From positions 29,509-93,508 of the forward strand of contig CASEWE010000007.1 of NCBI GenBank assembly GCA_949291555.1: 64,000 bases of DNA, in the 5' to 3' direction. Positions 52,913 to 61,785 of the stretch are shown one piece after another. The notes below the pieces were generated by a model that was not told the DNA's origin, did no database searches, and was given only the letters and a program-made list of their open reading frames with translations. Each line of letters opens with the position of its first letter. Within the stretch, counting starts at the first letter, position 1. Source of the stretch: an uncultured Bacteroidales bacterium (GTDB lineage: Bacteria > Bacteroidota > Bacteroidia > Bacteroidales > P3). The position numbers were made by a program, and so were the translations under genes.

Positions 52913-53539
52913 TTACAGCGAACAGAAGAATGAAACCAAGAAAGGCACGCTGAGGTCGACCAGAATGGCGTGGAAAATCGCGATGAAGACCAGATCTTTC
53001 CCGCAGACGTGGGTGATGACGGGAAGGGTGGTGTCCATGGTGGTTGCCCCCCCGGCGCAGATAGGCGCCAAAGGCCCGAAGATTTTTTTCAGGAGCGAGG
53101 CCCCCGCCAAGGTGAAGAGTTCGCGCAAGATATTGGAGACGAGAGCAATTGTTCCCAATTCGGTGGCCAGGACCACGCCGAGCGAAGCTTCCTTGATTTG
53201 GGAGATCAGGATGGAAGAGAGCGAATAATAGGCAAATCCGCTGCCTACCGCCATACATTCCCATACGCTCCATCGGGATAGGAAAATGGCGGCAATAGCC
53301 GTGAAAAGCAAGGTGCCGACCCAGGTAGCCACAGGCACTAGCAGGATCTTGGGCCGGATTTGCTTCAAGGTTTCTTTAAGTTTCTTGTCCGAACCGATGC
53401 TTGCGCCTACCAAGAACATGAGCAAGTAAAGGATGTAGAGGCTCAAGTCGGGATTGAGCAGCCAGCGGGGCATTTCCCCGCTCCATCCTGCAAGGCAACC
53501 GAGGGCGAAGCAGGCAATTACCAGCAGGCTACTTTTCAT
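52913..53539 (-). CDS. lysO: LysO-family lysine exporter, C-terminal part
   Basis: A 208-residue membrane protein with about six hydrophobic segments. LYILYLLMFLVGASIGSD, GSGFAYYSLSSILI and the end GGATTMDTTLPVITHVCGKD are the conserved core of LysO (DUF340), which exports lysine. The N-terminal half is encoded separately just upstream, overlapping by 11 bases. This split is common in Bacteroidota, so it is not a broken gene. Confidence 0.85.
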   Translation of the reverse strand: MKSSLLVIACFALGCLAGWSGEMPRWLLNPDLSLYILYLLMFLVGASIGSDKKLKETLKQIRPKILLVPVATWVGTLLFTAIAAIFLSRWSVWECMAVGSGFAYYSLSSILISQIKEASLGVVLATELGTIALVSNILRELFTLAGASLLKKIFGPLAPICAGGATTMDTTLPVITHVCGKDLVFIAIFHAILVDLSVPFLVSFFCSL

Positions 53540-53825
53540 GTTCGGAATCTTTTTTGAAATCTTTCCGGAAGAAAAGCTTGTAGACTAGAAAAGCGGCAGA
53601 AACGCTTCCCAAAGTTCCCATGAAGGCAAGCAGCAAGGCCTGTCCTCCCATGTGCGGCAGGTTGGCGGCGATGGCGGGGTTCCCGCCAACGGCCAATCCC
53701 ATAAGGAATAGCAGGATCAGGACGGTTGCGAATACGGGCTTTCCGAGCCTGGAGGAAAGGTTCCGGTTCCGCAACAGGAAACCCGCCAGGATTCCTCCTG
53801 CCATGATGCCGATGACCGTCAGCAT
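53529..53825 (-). CDS. LysO-family N-terminal part
   Basis: A 98-residue protein with three hydrophobic segments (MLTVIGIMAGGILAGFLL, VLILLFLMGLAVGG, LLLAFMGTLGSVSAAFLVY). It corresponds to the first helices of full-length LysO and overlaps the larger partner. The two should assemble into one transporter. Confidence 0.8.
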   Translation of the reverse strand: MLTVIGIMAGGILAGFLLRNRNLSSRLGKPVFATVLILLFLMGLAVGGNPAIAANLPHMGGQALLLAFMGTLGSVSAAFLVYKLFFRKDFKKDSEHEK

Positions 53826-53888
53826 TTGTGTCTTGTTTTGTGCAAGATCGCGTTACAAGATGAGGCAAGGCCGAACCCTTGCCTGTGT

Positions 53889-54362
53889 TCAAGCCTGTTC
53901 GTCTTTCTCTTTTTGGAATCGATCCTGGTACTGGCAGAAAAGTTCCGCGGCGATTTGGACCTTCATCCAGCAGGGAATGAGGTGGTATTGCCCGTTTGCA
54001 TCCGGATTCGGGGTGCCAGGTTCGGCTTTGGGCAGGTTGAGCAAGTCCCGGCAGCGGGTAGCGCCGGTGAGCTGGCGGAAACGTTCCATGATTTCCTTGT
54101 CGAGCGCGTACATGGCTTTATGGCCGGCCGGATTGCGCATTTGCAAGTTCCCCTTCTCCATGCCGACCAGCATCTGCACGGCCGTAAGGGCTCCGCAGGT
54201 TTCTTCCACGCCGTGCCCATGGCCTAAGGCAGCGCTCATCATCAAAGCTTGTTCTTGGGTAAAGCCGTACAAATCCGCAAAAGTGGCAACGACGGCTTGG
54301 CAGCAATTCCGTCCTTCTTCCTTGAAGGCTTTTACTGCATTCGGGATTCTTTCTTCGTACAT
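53889..54362 (-). CDS. C_GCAxxG_C_C-family redox-type protein
   Basis: A 157-residue protein starting MYEERIPNAVKAFKEEGRNCCQAV. The conserved Cys positions are visible: C in NCCQAV, C in VEETCGALTAVQML, C in ATRCRDLL and C in LIPCWMKVQ. The family is named for this pattern and may bind metal or undergo thiol redox; no activity is established. It is downstream of a lipoprotein gene on the same strand. Confidence 0.85.
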   Translation of the reverse strand: MYEERIPNAVKAFKEEGRNCCQAVVATFADLYGFTQEQALMMSAALGHGHGVEETCGALTAVQMLVGMEKGNLQMRNPAGHKAMYALDKEIMERFRQLTGATRCRDLLNLPKAEPGTPNPDANGQYHLIPCWMKVQIAAELFCQYQDRFQKEKDEQA

Positions 54363-54498
54363 GGCAATGTGTATTTTCGTTTTCAGGAAAGGGGAGGGGA
54401 TTCCCCGGAAAAGCGTCCCGCGCAATGCCCCGGCGCGCATTCCTTGAAGCGATGGCCGTTCGGCACAGGCTTCGGGCAGGAAGGCTTGCCAAGGAAAT

Positions 54499-54993
54499 TT
54501 ACCGGGAAAGTTTGAAAAACAGGATCGTGCTGTCGTTCCGGTCCCGGTCGGCTTGGATGAGCAAATGTCTCGCATGACCGAACAGCCATCGGTTCACGAT
54601 GGCTGGGTCGGCAATCAGCAGGGAATCGGCCCGGCTGTGTATCCGGGGGTCGTAGCCGGATTTCTCTTCGATGCCGTAGCAGACGACCGTGTCGTTCCCT
54701 TGCCGGGCATCCAAGACCAGCACGCTCGTGTACGAGGTTCTGAACAAGCGGGCCGAGTTTCCGCTAAAAATTTCGTATTCCGGGTATGTTCCTGTTTTTT
54801 CGAGGATTTGGACGGTATAAGTCCCTCCGCAGTATTCTGTCAGATTCCCTTCTATGGCACGGCTGTCAGGACCTACGTAGTCGAGCCGGTAAGTTCCGCT
54901 CAAGTCTCCGGCTGCGGGCGCGTGTTTTTCTTTTTCCGGCTTGCAGGAAAGGAGCAGCAGGGAGGAAAAGATGAAAAGGAGAAAGTTTTTCAT
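54499..54993 (-). CDS. Small lipoprotein, function unknown
   Basis: A 164-residue lipoprotein with lipobox LLLLSC (Cys17) after a hydrophobic leader. The mature part is rich in beta-strands (SGTYRLDYVGPDSRAIEGNL, GTYTVQILEKTGTYPEYEIF) and lacks an Asp at +2. It resembles other single-domain envelope lipoproteins of the phylum, but I cannot name a family. Confidence 0.75.
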   Translation of the reverse strand: MKNFLLFIFSSLLLLSCKPEKEKHAPAAGDLSGTYRLDYVGPDSRAIEGNLTEYCGGTYTVQILEKTGTYPEYEIFSGNSARLFRTSYTSVLVLDARQGNDTVVCYGIEEKSGYDPRIHSRADSLLIADPAIVNRWLFGHARHLLIQADRDRNDSTILFFKLSR

Positions 54994-55013
54994 GGGTTTC
55001 GATTAAAAGAGAG

Positions 55014-55021
55014 CAAAAGTA
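55014..55021 (-). promoter_or_regulatory. -7 element of the lipoprotein gene
   Basis: TACTTTTG on the minus strand, 21 bases before the start codon; no clean -33 box. Confidence 0.55.
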
Positions 55022-55405
55022 GCAAAAAAAAAGCGCAAGTGCTCCTTGGCCCTTCGGGGGGCTTTTGGTTCGGATCGGCGGAAGTCTCCGAAGGCGCATG
55101 CCGGGTTAAAGGATTTTGGTTGGAGGCTCGGGAGGATTGCCGGGGGCAGGTTGGCCGACTTTCAGTATGGGCGTTGGCGAAGAGGATGGGGCTTGGACGG
55201 AAATAGCGGCACCGGGCTGGTGAACTGCCAGGATGGACGGGCGGCGGAATGCGGATTGTTGGATTGCCGGATTGCCGGATGGGTGGACTGCGGGTAAGTT
55301 GATGGGTTTGGGCGGTTGAGGCGGCAAAGTGGGAATTGCGGAATAAATGCGATTTTCTTTGATATATTCAAGAAAGTTTTTCGCAAAAGGATTCGAGCCT
55401 TTTTA
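55022..55405. other. Gene-free stretch
   Basis: No supported gene. Short GGATTGCCGGATTGCCGG-type simple repeats lie at about 55257-55280. Confidence 0.5.
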
Positions 55406-55573
55406 TATCTTTGTTAACACGAAGATAGGAGGCGGCTCGGCCAAGGCCATTCGAGCGGGGTTCGATGGCGCTTGGCGCTCGCCTTTCACTATCTTTGTTA
55501 ACACGAAGATAGGAGGCGGCTCGGCCAAGGCCATTCGAGCGGGGTTCGATGGCGCTTGGCGCTCGCCTTTTCA
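55406..55573 (+). repeat. Dispersed promoter-bearing repeat, two units
   Basis: Third cluster of the family. TATCTTTG at 55406-55413 and 55490-55497 begin two units of 84 bases each, nearly identical to each other and with CCAAGGCC where other clusters have CCATGGCC. The second box lies 97 bases before the DUF4492 gene. Confidence 0.85.
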
Positions 55574-55593
55574 TGAGAGGAATTCAATAGGAT

Positions 55594-55929
55594 ATGGAAC
55601 AGGAAAGCAGCGATCGCGAAGCAGGAAGGGTTCCCTTTCCGGCAGTCAATGCGGATGGAAACATGACCGGCGGCCGTGCATGCGCGTTCGAGGCTGCGGG
55701 CAAGCCTTCGCGGTCTTTTTTCCTTGCGCGAGTCTGGCGTTTTTACGTGGAAGGGTTCCGCTCCATGACCTGGGGGCGGACCTTGTGGGTGATTATCCTT
55801 GTGAAGCTGTTCGTGATGTTTGCCATCCTCAAAGTGTTCTTCTTCCCCGATTTCCTTCGGGGGAAGACCGAAGAGGAAAAACAGGCCTTTGTGGGCAACG
55901 CCCTCATTGAACGGGTTTCGACTCCCTGA
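55594..55929 (+). CDS. DUF4492 protein, cytochrome bd partner
   Basis: A 111-residue protein whose C-terminal half carries one membrane helix (LWVIILVKLFVMFAILKVFFF) with FRSMTWGRTLWV before it and FPDFL after it. This is DUF4492, which in Bacteroidota lies directly before cydA. It may act like CydX, as a small subunit that stabilises the oxidase. The first 50 residues look non-conserved, so a start further downstream is possible. Confidence 0.75.
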   Translation: MEQESSDREAGRVPFPAVNADGNMTGGRACAFEAAGKPSRSFFLARVWRFYVEGFRSMTWGRTLWVIILVKLFVMFAILKVFFFPDFLRGKTEEEKQAFVGNALIERVSTP

Positions 55930-56103
55930 GAAAACGTTGCCTTGTCCTTTCGGCAATCGCGATCGGGGCGGGTTTGCCGGTTACGCTCGGCGGCGGGTGC
56001 AAGCGGCCGGTTTGTTGCAGGCCGTTTCCCTGCGTTGCGGAAACCGGTTCGTGTCGAGGAAGCGAAAAAAGAGAAACGAGAAACAACCAATTCTGTATTT
56101 GCC

Positions 56104-57654
56104 ATGATAGAACAAATCGATCCTTCTTTGATAGGGTGGTCGCGGGCCCAGTTCGCCATGACGGCCATGTACCACTGGCTTTTTGTTCCGTTGACATTGG
56201 GTCTGGCCATGATCATGGGCATCATGGAAACCTTGTATGTGCGGACGGGGAAAGCATTCTGGAAACAGACGGCCAAATTCTGGATGAAGATTTTCGGAAT
56301 CAATTTCGCTGTCGGCGTGGCTACCGGCTTGATTCTGGAATTTCAGTTCGGGACGAATTGGAGCAACTACTCCTGGTTTGTGGGCGACATATTCGGCGCG
56401 CCCTTGGCTATAGAAGGCATCCTGGCCTTTTTCATGGAGGCCACGTTCATTGCCGTCATGTTTTTCGGCTGGAATAAGGTGAGCAAGCGTTTCCACTTGG
56501 CATCCACATGGCTTACCGGCATAGGTGCCACGATTTCCGCGTGGTGGATTCTGGTGGCCAATACGTGGATGCAGCATCCGGTAGGCATGGCCTTCAATCC
56601 CGACACGGTGCGCAACGAGATGGTGGACTTCTGGGCTGTGGCTTTCCAGCCGATGGCCGTTACCAAGTTTTTTCATTCGGTGCTTAGCGGCTGGGTCTTC
56701 GGCGCGGCTTTCGTGGTAGGGGTAAGTTGCTGGTATCTCCTTCGTCGCCGTCATCGCCAATTTGCCTTGCAAAGCATCAAGATCGCCTCGATTTTCGGGT
56801 TGGCCGCCACGTTGATCGTGGCCCTTACGGGCGACCGTTCGGGTTACGAGGTGGCTCGTCACCAGCCCATGAAGCTGGCCGCCATGGAGGGAATGGAACA
56901 AGGCGGCCATTCGCAAGGGCTGGAAGTGGTTCCGGGCATCGAGATTCCCAATATGTTGTCTTTCCTGGCCACCCGCACGGCCGATGGCTATGTGCCCGGC
57001 ATGGAGGACATACTGCAAGGAGGCTATCTTACGCACGATGGGGACACGGCCCTTTCCGCGGAAGAAAAAATGGCGCGCGGCCGCATGGCGGTCAACGCGT
57101 TGGCGCAATACAGGGCCGCAGCCCAGGATGGGAATTCCATGGAAGCCGATTCCGCCCGTGCGGTTCTTGAGGAGAATGTGGAATACTTCGGCTACGGTTA
57201 CATAGAGCAACCCGAGGATTTGATTCCCAATGTGAATCTCGTTTATTGGCCGTTCCGCATCATGGTGGGATTGGGCGTGTACTTCATCCTGTTTTTCTTC
57301 CTTTCGGCATGGTTCACCCGCAAGGAAGCCTTGGCTCAGCCTCGGTTCAAATGGTTCCACTGCCTTGCCGTGGTTTCTATTTTCTTTGGAATGATAGCCG
57401 GGCAGGCCGGTTGGATTGTGGCCGAAGTGGGGCGCCAGCCGTGGGCCATCCAGGATTTGCTGCCGGTCAATGCGGCGATCTCGAGCTTGTCGCCATCGGC
57501 CGTGAAGACCACGTTCTTCGTTTTCCTGGCTTTGTTCACGGTGTTGCTGGTAGCAGAAGCGGGAATCATGGTCAAGGCGATTGCCAAAGGGCCGGAAGGC
57601 GTGGACAATGCTGCGGAATCTCCGGTAGAAGGTTCGAAAGACAGCAAAAACTAA
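56104..57654 (+). CDS. cydA: Cytochrome bd oxidase subunit I
   Basis: A 516-residue haem-bearing subunit of the quinol oxidase that reduces oxygen to water with high affinity. Nine or so helices; visible are RAQFAMTAMYHWLFVPLTLG (His haem ligand), the GRQPW block near the C-terminus (EVGRQPWAIQDLL), and a short Q-loop region. It follows the DUF4492 gene and is 19 bases from cydB. Confidence 0.95.
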   Translation: MIEQIDPSLIGWSRAQFAMTAMYHWLFVPLTLGLAMIMGIMETLYVRTGKAFWKQTAKFWMKIFGINFAVGVATGLILEFQFGTNWSNYSWFVGDIFGAPLAIEGILAFFMEATFIAVMFFGWNKVSKRFHLASTWLTGIGATISAWWILVANTWMQHPVGMAFNPDTVRNEMVDFWAVAFQPMAVTKFFHSVLSGWVFGAAFVVGVSCWYLLRRRHRQFALQSIKIASIFGLAATLIVALTGDRSGYEVARHQPMKLAAMEGMEQGGHSQGLEVVPGIEIPNMLSFLATRTADGYVPGMEDILQGGYLTHDGDTALSAEEKMARGRMAVNALAQYRAAAQDGNSMEADSARAVLEENVEYFGYGYIEQPEDLIPNVNLVYWPFRIMVGLGVYFILFFFLSAWFTRKEALAQPRFKWFHCLAVVSIFFGMIAGQAGWIVAEVGRQPWAIQDLLPVNAAISSLSPSAVKTTFFVFLALFTVLLVAEAGIMVKAIAKGPEGVDNAAESPVEGSKDSKN

Positions 57655-57673
57655 GCGAAAGAAAGGAGGATAT

Positions 57674-58822
57674 ATGTTCACATACGAATTTTTCCAATCC
57701 TATTGGTGGTTTGTGGTAAGCCTGCTGGCGTCCCTTTTGGTTTTCCTGCTTTTCGTTCAGGGAGGGAACGCCTTGGTGGGCTGTATCGGGAAAAGCGAGG
57801 AAGAACGCAGGCTTTTGGTAAACTCCACCGGGCGGAAATGGGAATTTACTTTTACCACCTTGGTTACGTTCGGCGGGGCGTTTTTTGCTTCCTTCCCTTT
57901 GTTTTACAGTACCAGTTTCGGCGGGGCTTACTGGCTTTGGATGCTGATCCTGCTAAGTTTCGTGCTTCAGGCGGTTTCTTACGAGTTTCAAGGGAAAATG
58001 GGCAATTTGCTCGGCAGGAAAACTTATCAGGCATTCTTGATGCTCAACGGCGTTCTGGGTCCGCTCTTGCTGGGAATGGCTGTCGCCACGTTTTTCAATG
58101 GGAGCAATTTTGTTATCGACAAAGGCAACATGGGTTCGTTGTCCATGCCGGTCATCAGCCGTTGGGCCAACGGCTGGCACGGGCTCGATGCTTTTGCCGA
58201 TATCTGGAATATTGTCTTGGGCTTGGCTGTCATGTTCCTGGCCCGGGTGCTGGGCGCTTTGTACTTTTTGAACAACATAGACGATAGCGTGTTGCGTCCG
58301 CGCATCCGCAAGCGGATTCTTGTCGATTTCCCCCTTTTCCTGGTGTTCTTCCTGGCGTTTTTGATCCGGACTTTGTTGAAAGACGGCTTTGCCGTAGACA
58401 GCCAGTCGGGTTCCGTTTACATGGAGCCTTTCAAGTATTGGCACAATTTCCTGCAAATGCCTGTTGTCCTGGCGGTGTTCCTCCTCGGTGTGGCAGCGGT
58501 GCTTTACGGGGTCGTGAAGACTTTGTTGAAGGAACCCTACCGCAAAGGGATCTGGTTTGCCGGCGCGGGAACCGTTTTGACTGTCTTGGGATTGATGCTG
58601 AACGTGGGATATAACCATACGGCGTATTATCCCTCGCTTGCCGACCTGCAAAGTTCGCTCACCTTGTCGAACAGCTGTTCGAGCTTGTTCACGCTCAAGG
58701 CCATGTCGGTGGTCTCCATTCTGGTTCCTTTCGTATTGGCCTACATCTTTTATGCTTGGCGCCAGATAGACAAACGGAGGCTGACCCGGAAAGAATTGGA
58801 AGAAGACGAGCATGCCTATTAG
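57674..58822 (+). CDS. cydB: Cytochrome bd oxidase subunit II
   Basis: A 382-residue hydrophobic partner of CydA (FQSYWWFVVSLLASLLVFLLFVQGG, GAYWLWMLILLSFVLQAVSYEF). The length fits the family. The A/G-rich GAAAGAAAGGAGGATAT lies before its ATG. Together with the two upstream genes it forms a micro-oxic respiration operon driven, probably, by the repeat-borne promoter. Confidence 0.94.
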   Translation: MFTYEFFQSYWWFVVSLLASLLVFLLFVQGGNALVGCIGKSEEERRLLVNSTGRKWEFTFTTLVTFGGAFFASFPLFYSTSFGGAYWLWMLILLSFVLQAVSYEFQGKMGNLLGRKTYQAFLMLNGVLGPLLLGMAVATFFNGSNFVIDKGNMGSLSMPVISRWANGWHGLDAFADIWNIVLGLAVMFLARVLGALYFLNNIDDSVLRPRIRKRILVDFPLFLVFFLAFLIRTLLKDGFAVDSQSGSVYMEPFKYWHNFLQMPVVLAVFLLGVAAVLYGVVKTLLKEPYRKGIWFAGAGTVLTVLGLMLNVGYNHTAYYPSLADLQSSLTLSNSCSSLFTLKAMSVVSILVPFVLAYIFYAWRQIDKRRLTRKELEEDEHAY

Positions 58823-58849
58823 CGGATCGGATTGAAAGGAAGCGGGGCG

Positions 58850-60451
58850 ATGAAGATGCGCGAGATTGTACTGCCGGCCGCGGTGAAACGTATCATGCGG
58901 ATCTTGCAGGAAGCGGGGTACCCCACCTACGTGGTGGGTGGGTCGGTCCGCGATTTTCTCCTCGGTGTCGTCCCGCACGACTGGGATATTTGCACGGCTG
59001 CCCCGGTAGAAGAAATCCAGCGGCTTTTCCGATCCCAGGGCTATGGCATCGCGCCTACAGGCAGGAATTTCGGGACGGTCATGGTCTTGCATAAGCGCAC
59101 GCCCTACGAGATTACGGTTTTCAGGAAGAAAGACGAGGTGGGGCGTGCGCGAAAAGACGTTCCCGGCAATGGAGCCTTTGGAGGGGAACTTGAAGGCGGG
59201 CAGGGCGTGCCCTATTCGTCCCTGCTTTCCGATGATTTGATTTTCAACAGTCTTCCTTCTTCCAATTTGCCGGTGGAAAACCCTTACGACCGGGTGGAAC
59301 GCTTCCTGAACCTGCATTCCGGCAGCTTGGGTTCCCTTTCCCAAGTGGCCAACCCCCGGGGATTCTTTCGCCCGTCGCCCCATATCCCTTTCGACGACCC
59401 GAGGGCGGGAAGCGCGCTTTACGAAGACTTGGGCTTGCGGGATTTTACCATCAATGCCATAGCTTGGAGCCCGCAGGAAGGCTTCATCGATCCCTATGGA
59501 GGGATGCAGGATTTGGAGGACGGCATCCTGCGCTGCCCCGGATTGGCTTCGGAGCGGCTTTCGGAAGACCCGTTGCGTATCTTGCGGGCTTTGCGGTTCG
59601 CTTCCGTATCGGGTTTTTCCATTCATTACGATTTGAGCGAGACGATCCACAATCTTTATTCCCTTTTGGGAGATGTCCCGGTAGAAAGGATTACTGCCGA
59701 ATTTTACCGTTTCATGGACGGCCCGGCTATCCGGGTGGCTTCCTTGCTTCGCCAGTATACCGATGTGTTTTGCTATCTCATGCCCGAGCTTCGGCCCATG
59801 GTCGGGTTCGATCAGCGGAATCATAACCATATTTACGATGTCTGGGAGCATACGCTTAAAGCCATGGAAGCTTGCAAGCTCGATGACCGGATACTGAAAT
59901 TCACCATACTTTTCCACGATACCGGAAAGCCGCATGTCTTCACGGTCGACGACCGGGGCGTGGGGCATTTTTACGGCCATGCCATCGTGAGCTGCCAGAT
60001 ATGCCAGCAGATAACCGACCGGATGCGGTTCGACAAGAAAACAGCGCAGGAAGTGAATGTCCTGGTCGAGGTCCATGATGCGCGCGTGGAGGGAAACACC
60101 CGCAGTGTGCGGCGTTGGCTCAACCGCTTGGGAATGGAGCAGTTCAAGCGGCTTATCGTCATGAAGCGTTGTGATGCAGCCGGGCAGAACCCCTATTACT
60201 GGCCCGACAGGGAGGTATACATAAGTTCGGTAGAACGGGCTTTTCAGGCGTTGATGAGCCAGGAAGCCCCTTGCTACAGCCTGAAGGATCTGGCGGTGAA
60301 CGGCAAGGATTTGATGGCTATCGGCTACCGGGGAAGCGAGTTGGGCCGTTGCCTGAAGCGCTTGCTGGATGAGGTGCTGGACGAGAATATTCCCAACCGC
60401 CGGGACTTGCTTCTTGAAAAAGCCCGGCAATGGCAACGGAATAAGGTATAA
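58850..60451 (+). CDS. cca: CCA-adding tRNA nucleotidyltransferase with HD domain
   Basis: A 533-residue enzyme that adds CCA to tRNA 3' ends, needed here because neither tRNA in the window encodes it. The head has GGSVRDFLLG and the metal pair in HDWDIC. Then, between ITVFRKKDE and EDLGLRDFTINAIAW, about 100 residues replace the usual 20 or so. The RNA-binding neck RLSEDPLRILRALRFAS and an HD domain (HTLKAMEAC, LFHDTGKP) follow. ATG 58850 is chosen over an upstream TTG. Confidence 0.92.
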   Translation: MKMREIVLPAAVKRIMRILQEAGYPTYVVGGSVRDFLLGVVPHDWDICTAAPVEEIQRLFRSQGYGIAPTGRNFGTVMVLHKRTPYEITVFRKKDEVGRARKDVPGNGAFGGELEGGQGVPYSSLLSDDLIFNSLPSSNLPVENPYDRVERFLNLHSGSLGSLSQVANPRGFFRPSPHIPFDDPRAGSALYEDLGLRDFTINAIAWSPQEGFIDPYGGMQDLEDGILRCPGLASERLSEDPLRILRALRFASVSGFSIHYDLSETIHNLYSLLGDVPVERITAEFYRFMDGPAIRVASLLRQYTDVFCYLMPELRPMVGFDQRNHNHIYDVWEHTLKAMEACKLDDRILKFTILFHDTGKPHVFTVDDRGVGHFYGHAIVSCQICQQITDRMRFDKKTAQEVNVLVEVHDARVEGNTRSVRRWLNRLGMEQFKRLIVMKRCDAAGQNPYYWPDREVYISSVERAFQALMSQEAPCYSLKDLAVNGKDLMAIGYRGSELGRCLKRLLDEVLDENIPNRRDLLLEKARQWQRNKV

Positions 60452-60741
60452 GTCCGCGGTTTTGGGCGGTTCTGGGCACGAAAGCTTGAAGGCGAAGCCT
60501 GGACACGGAGCCGTTCATGTCAATGCACATCCAGCCGGTCCGTTTTCTTTCTTCCTTTACTTGAAGGCGAAGCCTGGACGCAGGGCCGGGGCGGCGAGCC
60601 GGGCGCGTGGCATGCGGGCGCGAGGGCGCGATTCCCGTTTCCAGGCTTGGACGGGCAGGCAATGCCGTGGTTTCGTAGCGGTTTCGAGGCATAGCAAGTT
60701 CCGGGTTATTTTGTATTTTCGTCTGCCAAAACAGAAAGAAC
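60452..60741. other. Intergenic stretch with a short direct repeat
   Basis: CTTGAAGGCGAAGCCTGGAC occurs twice, near 60485 and 60560. No gene seen. Confidence 0.6.
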
Positions 60742-61533
60742 GTGGAACAATCTGTACCTGTTGTCTGGATTACCGGAGCTTCCTCGGGAATAGGGGAGGC
60801 TTTGGCGAAAGGGTATTCCGCAAAAGGGGCCGAGGTGATACTTTCCTCCCGTAACCGGGCCGAATTGGAAAGGGTTCGGAGCCAATGCGCGCATCCCCTT
60901 TCGTGTCATGTCGTGCCGTTGGATTTGGCCGACCCCGCTTCGTTGGACTTGGCCGCGAAGACGGTATTGGAAAAGTTCGGGCATGTCGACATTCTGGTGA
61001 ACAACGGAGGCATAAGCCAGCGTTCGCTCGTTGCGGAAACCCCGATGGAAATAGACCGGAAAATCATGCAGGTGGACTATTTCAGCGGCGTGCAGCTTGC
61101 CAAAGCGGTCTTGCCGTCCATGATAGCGCGCGGGAAAGGCCATTTCGTGGTTGTCAGCAGCATTGTCGGGGTGTTCGGTTTCCCGCAGCGTTCGGCTTAT
61201 TCGGCCGCCAAGCATGCCTTGCACGGATTTTACGAGACGCTCCGGGCTGAAAATTCGCAGCATGGCATCCGTGTCACGGTGGTGTGTCCGGGACGGATCC
61301 TTACCAATGTTTCCAAGCATGCCCTCATGGCCAACGGGCAGGAATACGGCATCATGGATCATGCCCAGGCCAACGGGATTTCGGCAGAAACCTGTGCCCG
61401 GCGCATCATGAAAGGAGTAAGGCGCAATAAGAAAGAGATGTATGTATGCCGCATCGATGTGCTGATGGTTTATTTCCGCCGCTACTTTCCGCCGCTTTAC
61501 TATCATTTGGCCAGCCGGGTAAAGCCCAATTGA
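60742..61533 (+). CDS. Short-chain dehydrogenase/reductase
   Basis: A 263-residue NAD(P)-dependent oxidoreductase starting at GTG. The Rossmann loop is ITGASSGIGEALA, followed by NNGGISQRS, the catalytic Ser in VVVSSIVG, and YSAAKHA (Tyr and Lys). The C-terminus (YFPPLYYHLASRV) suggests membrane contact, as in DHRS7-like SDRs. Substrate unknown. Confidence 0.9.
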   Translation: MEQSVPVVWITGASSGIGEALAKGYSAKGAEVILSSRNRAELERVRSQCAHPLSCHVVPLDLADPASLDLAAKTVLEKFGHVDILVNNGGISQRSLVAETPMEIDRKIMQVDYFSGVQLAKAVLPSMIARGKGHFVVVSSIVGVFGFPQRSAYSAAKHALHGFYETLRAENSQHGIRVTVVCPGRILTNVSKHALMANGQEYGIMDHAQANGISAETCARRIMKGVRRNKKEMYVCRIDVLMVYFRRYFPPLYYHLASRVKPN

Positions 61534-61785
61534 GGCAGGAGGCGGGTTTTTCCGGTCGCTTTGTGTCTTTGTCGGTTTAGCTGTCCTTGCAAGTGCAATC
61601 AGCCGGAGGCGGTTTTGCCGGGTGATTCGTGTTGTCCGGCTTCCGGGTCGGACCCGAGGAAAAAGCGGTGCGCAGGAGGAAAGAATCGCGAGTTTCGGGC
61701 CGCGGGTTGTTTGGCGGAGACGGCGGCGGTTCGACCATGCCGGAGCGCCGCGTTTGTTCCAAGCGAAGTTTAAAACAAGAATCTT

